Source: UBA1715 sp045599365 (lineage in GTDB: Bacteria > Bacteroidota > Bacteroidia > Bacteroidales > UBA1715). Taken from it: a stretch of DNA of 13,121 nt. The stretch is from NCBI GenBank assembly GCA_045599365.1, contig JAZRVS010000070.1, forward strand, positions 1-13,121, written 5' to 3'. Within the stretch, counting starts at the first letter, position 1, and each line of letters opens with the position of its first letter. The position numbers and the translations under genes were made by a program. This document shows, in pieces, positions 7,124 through 13,121 of the stretch. Below the pieces are notes generated by a model. It had not been told where the DNA came from. It made no database searches and saw only the letters and a program-made list of their open reading frames with translations.

Positions 7124-7186
7124 CATTTTAAGGTATTTTTTTACAATAAATGTTGTTTTTTTACAAAATCACATTTTTTATAAAAG

Positions 7187-8524
7187 TTATAGCAATTTGC
7201 TTGCTAATTCTGCCAATTCACTACGTTCGCCTTTAACTAAATTCATGTGGGCAAATAACTGCTGTCCTTTCATTTTCGTACTCAAATGAGACAACCCATT
7301 GGAGTACGTATCCAAATAAGGAGAATCTATTTGCTGAATATCACCTGTAAATACAATTTTTGTTCCTTCGCCTGCTCTGGTAATAATTGTTTTCACTTCG
7401 TGCGGTGTCAAATTTTGAGCTTCATCTACGATAAAAAATACGTGAGAGAGCGATCGTCCACGAATATAGGCCAATGGAGAAATTTCCAAAGAACCATCTT
7501 TCAACATTTCATCAATCATATTGATTTTGGCACCATTATTTCTCAAATTTTGCTTAATAACTTGCAAGTTATCAAACAATGGCAACATATATGGTTTGAC
7601 TTTTTCTTTCTCTCCTCCTGGCAAATATCCCAAATCCTTATTCCCCAATGCAACAATTGGTCGTGCCAACAAAATTTGATCAAATCTCTCTTGTTGTTCT
7701 AGTGCTGCTGCCAAAGCAAGCAAAGTCTTTCCTGTTCCCGCAGTCCCAGTTAGCGCAATTAATTTTATGTCATCATTCATCAACGCATGTAAAGCAAAAG
7801 CCTGTTCTGAATTTCGAGGCTCAATACCACTAACATGATATTTCTTTACCTGCGATATTTGATTTGTCAACGGATTGTTATACGCCATAACACTAGTTTT
7901 GCCATTTGTCAAAACAAAATATTCATGCGTATTCATTCGTTTCAAACCAATCTCTTCTGGCGTAATCGTATTGTTACTCGTATTTTTTGCATACAACTTA
8001 TTAATGTACGTAATATCAATATTATCATAGATCCGAACGCCCTCTTCTATTCTACCCAAATCACGGATTTTATCACTTTCAAAATCTTGTGCAACCAAAC
8101 CAATAGACTTAGCTTTCATTCGCATATTAATATCTTTGGTTACCATTATTACTTGTCGATCTGGATTTTCATTTTTCACAATCAACGCTGTTGCCAAAAT
8201 TCTATGATCTGGAATCTGTTCTGCAAAAGAATTTTTTACAATTTCTGGATATGGTGTGTGATTTCTTACAAATAATTTACCAAAATGCTTTCCCAATGAA
8301 ATACCATCAGTCGGTATAGTATCACCCATCAATGAATCTAATTCTCGTGCAAATTGACGAGAATTCCAACTTAAATCCGACTCTCCTTTCTTGAATTTGT
8401 CAAGTTCCTCCAATACGGTAATTGGAATAACTATATCATTTTCTTGAAATGCATATATCGCTCTATTATTATGTAGTATCACATTGGTATCCAACACAAA
8501 AATTTTCGGTTTCTTTTCAGCCAT
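7187..8524 (-). CDS. PIN domain-PhoH ATPase fusion (PhoH2/YlaK-like)
   Basis: A 445-residue cytosolic protein. An N-terminal PIN ribonuclease domain (about 5-145) starts with KIFVLDTNVILHN (acidic D12) and contains PITVLEELDKFKKG (34-47), PDHRILATAL (105-114) and VTKDINMRMKA (128-138), so the acidic metal-binding set looks complete. A C-terminal PhoH P-loop ATPase domain (about 235-445) has Walker A GTAGTGKT (260-267), the PhoH block ARPIVALGNKDLGYLPGG (287-304), Walker B FFIVDEAQN (363-371) and FTGDIQQIDSPYLD (392-405). Characterised PhoH2 proteins act as RNA helicase/ribonucleases, so an ATP-driven role in RNA cleavage is likely but not shown here. No VapB-like antitoxin gene adjoins it. 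It is divergent from the flavoprotein gene; a TATATTTT at 8553-8560 (complement) is a poor -7 candidate. Confidence 0.94.
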   Translation of the reverse strand: MAEKKPKIFVLDTNVILHNNRAIYAFQENDIVIPITVLEELDKFKKGESDLSWNSRQFARELDSLMGDTIPTDGISLGKHFGKLFVRNHTPYPEIVKNSFAEQIPDHRILATALIVKNENPDRQVIMVTKDINMRMKAKSIGLVAQDFESDKIRDLGRIEEGVRIYDNIDITYINKLYAKNTSNNTITPEEIGLKRMNTHEYFVLTNGKTSVMAYNNPLTNQISQVKKYHVSGIEPRNSEQAFALHALMNDDIKLIALTGTAGTGKTLLALAAALEQQERFDQILLARPIVALGNKDLGYLPGGEKEKVKPYMLPLFDNLQVIKQNLRNNGAKINMIDEMLKDGSLEISPLAYIRGRSLSHVFFIVDEAQNLTPHEVKTIITRAGEGTKIVFTGDIQQIDSPYLDTYSNGLSHLSTKMKGQQLFAHMNLVKGERSELAELASKLL

Positions 8525-8692
8525 AACTTTTAGATTTTAAAAGATTTTCATAAAAATATATAAAATACTGATAGATTGTACCGCAAAAGGCATTTTATTT
8601 TTCAAAAACACTTTAAGTGATTGCTTTAGTTGAATCGGAATATTGTGATTTATAAAGACTATGAGCAACCATTACGTTATAATTCTTAATGA
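8525..8692. other. Intergenic stretch without a recognised feature
   Basis: This is the left half of the roughly 340-base divergent gap between the PhoH-family gene and the flavoprotein gene. It must contain the PhoH promoter. I see only a TTTG/TATATTTT pair on the minus strand with too long a spacing, and an 11-base inverted repeat at 8609-8619 that is too short to call. The right half holds repeat copy 2. Confidence 0.5.
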
Positions 8693-8830
8693 TAATGATA
8701 TTTGGCAGTAATTTAGTTGTCAGACGTATCTCTTTGTATAATCAACTTACCATTATGGAAATCAAACTAAAAACTAACCACTGCTACCTGATTACAAATG
8801 ATTGTGCTACCAACTTGTATATTATTTCCT
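8693..8830. repeat. Dispersed intergenic repeat, copy 2
   Basis: Same-orientation copy of the element at 4267-4430, about 87% identical over its right 111 bases. It lacks the 21 bases at 4299-4319: here TTAGTTG (8713-8719) joins directly to TCAGACG, consistent with loss or gain of three 7-base units between TTAGTTG direct repeats. A 7-base rhythm of CTNNNNA/C units is visible at 8767-8794. It ends about 20 bases before the flavoprotein -7 box, so it lies upstream of that promoter rather than in a 3' region as copy 1 does. Confidence 0.85.
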
Positions 8831-8851
8831 TCTTAATTCTTACATTTATTT

Positions 8852-8859
8852 TATCTTTG
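8852..8859 (+). promoter_or_regulatory. -7 box at the flavoprotein start
   Basis: TATCTTTG is an exact TAnnTTTG match only five bases upstream of the chosen ATG (8865). Transcription starting at the usual distance would begin at or next to the ATG, so the message may be leaderless. The box also argues against the longer reading frame starting at 8802. Confidence 0.5.
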
Positions 8860-8864
8860 CATTG

Positions 8865-10013
8865 ATGGTTGCGAACAAGACATACGACATAGCAATAATA
8901 GGTGCTGGTCCTGCTGGATGCTGTGCTGCTTTAGCCTTGCGAAATGCAAATTGCACTGTTGCCCTGTTTGAAAAAGATGAATTTCCTCGATCAAAGACTT
9001 GTGGAGACGGCCTTTGTGATAGAAGTATCAATGCGTTAAAATCATTATCGCAGGATTATTATAAAGAATTCAAAGAAACCTTACCATTCGTTGAAATCAC
9101 AAGTACAACATTATTTTACAAGAATCGCCCCTACCAAATTAATTTCAAAGATTTTGGCTATACTTGTAAACGATTAAATTTTGACAACTTTTTGTTTTCT
9201 TTAGTAAAACGAGATTGTAAAAATATTGAAATACATCAAAAAACTCCCATACACTCCATAAGCAAAGGTAACGAAGCGATGCTTTTGTCTGCTCAAGATG
9301 GCAAACAGTTTTCTGCACATATAATTATTGTATGCAATGGCGCAAATTCCAATCTTGTTCAACAAGTAAATGGTGTAAAATATAAAAAAGATAACATGGG
9401 CGTCGCCGTTCGTGCTTACTACTCCAATGTGCAAGGGTTAACAAATTCCATTGAACTATATTATAAAAAAGAATATTTCCCTGGTTATTTTTGGATTTTT
9501 CCATTGCAAGATGGATTAGCAAATGTTGGTTTTGGTTGCCATTTATCACAAAACACACCAGAGAACAAAGATTACAAATCTATATTAGAAGATTGGATTT
9601 CAAATACACCAAACGTACGAGAAAGATTTTCTCTATCCCAACGACAATCAGAAATTACAGGAGGTTTAATACCTTACAATAGTACAAAATACAACATTTG
9701 TGGAAATAATTTCTTTATTTGTGGTGATGCTGCAAATTTGATAGACCCAATATCAGGTGGTGGCATTGGAACATCAATGGTAAGTGGAATATACGCAGCG
9801 CAAATTGCAGAAAAATGCATACAAAACGCTAATTATTCTGCAAATGCGACAAAAGAATATGTAACATTATTGAAAAAACGTGTCGGCAAAGAAATGAAAC
9901 TACGATTTCGTATTCAAAAAATGTTTACAAACCACTCTTGGCTCCTTGATGTATTTGCTTTTTTTGCAAAGCAAAAGTGGATTCTTAATCTTATTCAGAA
10001 ACATTATTTGTAG
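8865..10013 (+). CDS. Geranylgeranyl reductase family FAD-dependent oxidoreductase
   Basis: A 382-residue flavoprotein of the geranylgeranyl reductase family, whose members use FAD and a reductant to saturate isoprenoid chains (archaeal lipids, chlorophyll phytyl tails, menaquinone side chains). Seen are the N-terminal FAD-binding IAIIGAGPAGCCAALAL (9-25) and acidic end VALFEKDEFPRSKTCGDG (32-49; the family P-R-x-K-x-C-G motif). The substrate-cavity signature YFWIFPLQDGLANVGFG covers 208-224, and the second FAD motif FFICGDAANLIDPISGGGIGTS covers 283-304. The C terminus (about 355-382) is hydrophobic and aromatic, suggesting membrane association. The real substrate is unknown; menaquinone or polyprenyl reduction is an inference. 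I start at M8865: the upstream extension is repeat-derived and would precede the promoter box. The gene has no close partner on its strand. Confidence 0.9.
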   Translation: MVANKTYDIAIIGAGPAGCCAALALRNANCTVALFEKDEFPRSKTCGDGLCDRSINALKSLSQDYYKEFKETLPFVEITSTTLFYKNRPYQINFKDFGYTCKRLNFDNFLFSLVKRDCKNIEIHQKTPIHSISKGNEAMLLSAQDGKQFSAHIIIVCNGANSNLVQQVNGVKYKKDNMGVAVRAYYSNVQGLTNSIELYYKKEYFPGYFWIFPLQDGLANVGFGCHLSQNTPENKDYKSILEDWISNTPNVRERFSLSQRQSEITGGLIPYNSTKYNICGNNFFICGDAANLIDPISGGGIGTSMVSGIYAAQIAEKCIQNANYSANATKEYVTLLKKRVGKEMKLRFRIQKMFTNHSWLLDVFAFFAKQKWILNLIQKHYL

Positions 10014-10025
10014 TTAGTGTTTAGT

Positions 10026-10102
10026 GATTAACGATTAGTGATTGATGATTGATGATTGATGATTGATGATTGATGATTGATGATTGATGATTAGCGATTA
10101 GT
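10026..10102. repeat. Heptameric tandem repeat array, GATTGAT type
   Basis: Eleven contiguous 7-base units: seven perfect GATTGAT copies (10040-10088), with degenerate units GATTAAC and GATTAGT before them and GATTAGC and GATTAGT after. A further near-match (GTTTAGT) precedes at 10019. The array begins within 13 bases of a stop codon and is noncoding. Perfect centre and decayed edges are typical of slippage-driven short tandem repeats. Confidence 0.95.
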
Positions 10103-10122
10103 AATTACATCTTAATTTTTAT

Positions 10123-10164
10123 CTCTTATCTCTTAATTCTTAACTCTTATCTCTTAATTCTTAA
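10123..10164. repeat. Heptameric/21-base tandem repeat, CTCTTAT type
   Basis: Two perfect 21-base copies (10123-10143 and 10144-10164), each built from three 7-base units (CTCTTAT, CTCTTAA, TTCTTAA); partial units flank both sides. It lies 20 bases beyond the GATTGAT array and shares its 7-base period but not its sequence. Confidence 0.9.
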
Positions 10165-10308
10165 CTTATATCTGTTGTTATTCTGTTAAGAACTTCCTAC
10201 AATATCTTTTCTCTAATACAATTATATTCACTACTTTGTTGCAGTTTTTGGTGCAGTGTAAATCAAGACATAGAGTTTTAACTATCAATAACTTACAATA
10301 GTCTTATT

Positions 10309-12045
10309 ATGAAAAAAATACTATTTTTTGCGACAGCAATTCTCTTTTTAGGAACGCAAATTTTTGCTCAAGATTCGGTATATTACTGGAAAAATGGAAA
10401 AATCAAATGTCAAGGTGCGTGGATAGACGGTACCGAACAAGGTTTATGGACATATTACGATTCTCTCGGAAACAAAATTCAGGAATCAAACTTCTTACGT
10501 GGACGTTTACACGGAAAAAATATCATATACAAAAATGGTGTGAAAATTCAGGAGGCAACATACAAATTAAACGAGCTTTCGGGTATTTACACAGAATGGA
10601 GCGATGAAGGCAAAAAATTAGTTGAAGGTTACTATAAACATAACAAACAAGATTCTTCGTGGAAATATTTTTATCCAGATGGCAGAGTTAAAAAAGAATT
10701 TATCTACAAGAACGACACAATGCTTATCTGGAACAATTGCTATTTACGTGGTGGCTGTACCGTTTCGAACGGAAACGGAGAATATCAAGAAACTTGGGGA
10801 AATGGCTCTATAAAGATACAAGGTCCTATTAAAAATGGATATCGAGAAGGCGAATGGATTGAAAAATTTGAAGATGGTAAACTAAAATCACAAGGTTGCT
10901 ATCGTCAAGGCGAAAAAGTTGGCAACTGGATTGAATACTACAAAAATGGACAAATACGTGAAAAAATAAATATGACAAGCCAAATCTACGAAAGCTACTT
11001 TGAAGACGGAAAACCTTGTCAAAAAGGATTCTACCGCAATGACAAGAAACACGGAGATTGGACAACATGGAATAAAGAAGGAAAAATCATTCGTAAAAAT
11101 CACTATGAAGAAGGATCTTTAGAAGGTTTGCAAGAAGTTTGGACTGAAGACGGGAACCAACAACTTTCTGCTATTGAATACAAAAACAATAAGAAAAATG
11201 GTACAGCAAAATGGTGGTTACCAGACGGAAAAATTGATATGGAAGGTTCGTTTGTAAATGACTTACAAGATGGTACGTGGATTTATTATCGTCATGACAA
11301 TCAAAAGGTTGGAAACACTGGTAAATTCTCTCAAGGCAAAAAGACTGGTCATTGGTTCTGGTATTATGCTGATGGCTCTGTTTGGAAAGAAGGTGATTAT
11401 CAAGATGACTTAAAAACTGGAACATGGACTTTCTATTACGAGAATGGTCAAAAAGAACACGAAGGTAATTTTGAAAACAATCTTGAACAAGGCGAATTCA
11501 CTCAATGGTTCGAAAATGGAAAAACAATGACTATCGGCTATTTTGACAAAGGTTTAATGACTGGAACATGGACTGGATGGTACGAAGAAAATCCTGCACA
11601 AATGAAATACAAGGTTGAATACAAAAACGGTGTTAATCATGGTCTTGCAACGTATTGGAACGAAAAAGGAAATGTTCAATCAGAAAAAAATTATGCCAAT
11701 GGTCAACTTCATGGTTCGTCAAAGACGTATTTCTTAAATGGTAAGCCAAATATTTTCGGTCAATATGACAATGGTAAAATGACTGGAGAATGGCAATATT
11801 ATAATGAATCGGGTGTATGCGAACGTGCCATCGCTTTCAAAGACGAACGTCCAAGTGGAAAGTGGACAATTCGTTATAAAGAAGGTCCATTAAAAGAAGA
11901 ATCTACTTATAAAAATGGTGAACGTCACGGTAACTACAAGGCATACGCTCCTCAAGGAGAACTAGTCTATTTTGCAAAATACAAAAAAGGTCAAGTCAAA
12001 AAAGTAAAAATTGACAAACGTTCAAAACAGTCTGTAAATAAGTAA
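10309..12045 (+). CDS. Exported MORN_2 (YwqK-like) repeat protein
   Basis: A 578-residue protein with a clear signal peptide: MKKILFF... then a hydrophobic core to residue 20, with likely cleavage after IFA, leaving Gln. No lipobox cysteine or later membrane segment is seen, so the mature protein is probably periplasmic or otherwise outside the inner membrane. Nearly all the rest is about 21 imperfect repeats of 22-25 residues, of the form W-x-x-Y/W-x-x-x-G-K-...-G-x-Y-x-x-G-x-x-x-G. Examples are KLKSQGCYRQGEKVGNW (193-209) and QKEHEGNFENNLEQGEF. One repeat, near 130-158, is interrupted by a cysteine-containing insert. Such repeats form extended beta-strand stacks; in other proteins MORN repeats bind membranes or partners, but no function is known here. 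Database names calling relatives antitoxins are not supported by any toxin gene nearby. Its stop is 22 bases before purL. Confidence 0.9.
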   Translation: MKKILFFATAILFLGTQIFAQDSVYYWKNGKIKCQGAWIDGTEQGLWTYYDSLGNKIQESNFLRGRLHGKNIIYKNGVKIQEATYKLNELSGIYTEWSDEGKKLVEGYYKHNKQDSSWKYFYPDGRVKKEFIYKNDTMLIWNNCYLRGGCTVSNGNGEYQETWGNGSIKIQGPIKNGYREGEWIEKFEDGKLKSQGCYRQGEKVGNWIEYYKNGQIREKINMTSQIYESYFEDGKPCQKGFYRNDKKHGDWTTWNKEGKIIRKNHYEEGSLEGLQEVWTEDGNQQLSAIEYKNNKKNGTAKWWLPDGKIDMEGSFVNDLQDGTWIYYRHDNQKVGNTGKFSQGKKTGHWFWYYADGSVWKEGDYQDDLKTGTWTFYYENGQKEHEGNFENNLEQGEFTQWFENGKTMTIGYFDKGLMTGTWTGWYEENPAQMKYKVEYKNGVNHGLATYWNEKGNVQSEKNYANGQLHGSSKTYFLNGKPNIFGQYDNGKMTGEWQYYNESGVCERAIAFKDERPSGKWTIRYKEGPLKEESTYKNGERHGNYKAYAPQGELVYFAKYKKGQVKKVKIDKRSKQSVNK

Positions 12046-12067
12046 ATTTTAAAATTTAATTAAAATT

Positions 12068-13121
12068 ATGATATACTTCTTCGAAGACAAACAGCACAAA
12101 ATCCTTGCTGTACAGTCTGATTCTCAATTCGATGCAAAGACAACGGAAAAACTTTCTTGGTTGTTCGGAAATGCACAATTCCTTAACACTCAAACTCTTG
12201 AAGGAAAATTCATCGGTCCACGCCGTGAAATGATTACGCCTTGGAGTACCAATGCTGTTGAAATCACTCAAAATATGGGTATCAGCGGTATTAAACGTAT
12301 TGAGGAATATTTTCCACAAACAGAAAAAAGTGCGTTCGACCCAATGTTACAACGTAAATACGAAGGTCTAAACCAAGACATTTTTACCGTAAATCACGAA
12401 CCAGATCCTATTGTATTTATCGAAAATCTTGCCGAATACAACAAACAAGAAGGTTTGGCATTGAACGAAAACGAAATTGCATATCTCGAAAGTCTTTCTA
12501 AAAAATTAGGAAGAAAACTTACTGATAGTGAAGTATTTGGATTTTCTCAAGTAAACTCAGAACACTGCCGTCACAAAATCTTCGGTGGTAGTTTCATCAT
12601 CGATGGCAAAGAAAAACCTGTGTCATTGTTCAAATTGATTAAACAAACCACGGAACAAAATCCTAACCGCGTAATCTCGGCATACAAAGACAACTGTGCG
12701 TTCATTCAAGGTCCTATGATTGAACAATTTGCTCCTGAAACGCAAAACAAACCTGATTACTTTACAATAAAAGACTACGAATCGGTAATTTCTTTGAAAG
12801 CTGAGACGCACAACTTCCCTACTACCGTAGAACCATTCAATGGTGCTGCAACTGGTACAGGTGGAGAAATTCGCGATAGAATTGCTGGTGGTAAAGCTGC
12901 TTATCCAATTGCTGGTACTGCAGTTTATATGACTTCATACACACGATTGAACGATCCAGATCGTATTTGGGAAAAAGCTACGGCTCCTCGTCCTTGGTTA
13001 TATCAAACTCCAAAAGATATTCTTATCAAGGCATCGAACGGTGCGAGCGATTTCGGAAACAAATTTGGGCAACCACTTATCTGCGGTAGTGTGTTGACAT
13101 TCGAACACTTTGAGAACCAAA
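12068..13121 (+). CDS. purL: Phosphoribosylformylglycinamidine synthase, large single-chain type, 5' part
   Basis: Catalyses the fourth step of de novo purine synthesis, converting FGAR plus glutamine and ATP to FGAM. The window holds 351 residues of a protein expected to be about 1,200 long (synthetase domains plus a C-terminal glutaminase). Seen are the N-terminal PurS-like domain (about 1-110), a linker, and the first synthetase half, which starts with FGFSQVNSEHCRHKIFGG (157-174). That is followed by LKAETHNFPTTVEPFNGAATGTGGEIRD (243-270), which carries ATP/FGAR-binding and metal-site residues; both match the family well. The start ATG lies 22 bases after the MORN-repeat gene with no Shine-Dalgarno and no clear promoter, so transcription from the upstream gene is possible but an odd pairing. 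The reading frame is intact to the window edge. Confidence 0.97.
   Translation, partial: MIYFFEDKQHKILAVQSDSQFDAKTTEKLSWLFGNAQFLNTQTLEGKFIGPRREMITPWSTNAVEITQNMGISGIKRIEEYFPQTEKSAFDPMLQRKYEGLNQDIFTVNHEPDPIVFIENLAEYNKQEGLALNENEIAYLESLSKKLGRKLTDSEVFGFSQVNSEHCRHKIFGGSFIIDGKEKPVSLFKLIKQTTEQNPNRVISAYKDNCAFIQGPMIEQFAPETQNKPDYFTIKDYESVISLKAETHNFPTTVEPFNGAATGTGGEIRDRIAGGKAAYPIAGTAVYMTSYTRLNDPDRIWEKATAPRPWLYQTPKDILIKASNGASDFGNKFGQPLICGSVLTFEHFENQ

Larger units (their letters stand above)
10014..10308. other. 295-base gap holding two 7-base repeat arrays and the MORN gene's upstream region
   Basis: Immediately after the flavoprotein stop come two low-complexity arrays (10026-10102 and 10123-10164). The remaining 140 bases should contain the promoter of the MORN-repeat gene. 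The best candidates are TATCTTTT at 10203-10210, one base off the -7 consensus, and TACTTTG near 10229-10235, one base short of it; neither has a good -33. No hairpin terminator for the flavoprotein gene is visible. Confidence 0.5.

Noticed and set aside
7136..7166. Two copies of TTTTTTTACAA spaced 20 bases apart downstream of the PhoH-family gene
   Set aside because: They are low-complexity T-rich DNA with no further units or stem; probably chance in AT-rich sequence.
7187..8524. PIN-PhoH protein as a toxin-antitoxin module
   Set aside because: Some PhoH2 genes have an upstream antitoxin-like gene, but none is found in the upstream 340 bases here.
8802..8864. N-terminal 21-residue hydrophobic extension of the flavoprotein
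   Set aside because: It lies in repeat copy 2 and upstream of an exact -7 box; the FAD motif begins properly after the ATG at 8865.
8758..8866. Small reading frame in repeat copy 2 beginning ATGGAAATC, ending with a hydrophobic stretch
   Set aside because: The equivalent frame in copy 1 stops after nine codons, so the peptide is not conserved, and its hydrophobic part lies mostly outside the repeat.
10026..10164. CRISPR-like appearance of regularly repeated DNA
   Set aside because: The units are 7 bases (or 21) and directly tandem without unique spacers, and no cas genes are present.
10309..12045. MORN-repeat protein as a YwqK-type antitoxin
   Set aside because: It has a signal peptide and no toxin gene nearby; the neighbour is purL.
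12056..12811. Minus-strand reading frames opposite purL
   Set aside because: They are shadows of the well-conserved purL coding frame with no recognisable protein features.

Overview
The window is an AT-rich piece (by eye about two-thirds A+T) of a bacterial chromosome, almost certainly from the phylum Bacteroidota and probably the order Bacteroidales. The evidence is: a single-chain large PurL, a DUF4301 protein, the Bacteroidales-type RmlB with its extra loop, starts that lack Shine-Dalgarno sequences, and several good matches to the Bacteroidota -7 promoter element TAnnTTTG. No rRNA, tRNA, transposase, phage gene or CRISPR array was seen.

Layout. (1) 1-1694, minus: a bile acid:sodium symporter (BASS) family transporter followed after 34 bases by dTDP-glucose 4,6-dehydratase (rmlB), which runs off the left edge. 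(2) 1815-4174, plus: a two-gene operon of a DUF4301 protein, with nucleotidyltransferase-like motifs, and a phosphosulfolactate synthase (ComA) family enzyme. It ends at a strong hairpin that probably serves both strands. (3) 4435-8524, minus: asnA (asparagine synthesis), a monofunctional RelA/SpoT-type alarmone synthetase, an HU-family DNA-binding protein with its own promoter and terminator, and a PIN-PhoH ATPase. (4) 8865-13121, plus: a geranylgeranyl-reductase-family flavoprotein, an exported protein made of about 21 MORN_2-type repeats, and the 5' part of purL (purine synthesis), cut by the right edge.

Most genes are housekeeping or metabolic, and I see no obvious new defence or mobile system. 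The less ordinary material is in two places. One is the DUF4301-ComA pair, a candidate uncharacterised sulfonate or nucleotide-sugar step. The other is the intergenic DNA: a diverged element present twice (4267-4430 and 8693-8830), and several islands with strict 7-base periodicity. The two copies of the dispersed element differ by exactly three 7-base units, so these signals appear related.

Functional links between neighbouring transcription units are weak. The asnA / alarmone synthetase / HU stretch contains nutrient-response functions, but each gene seems to have its own control signals.
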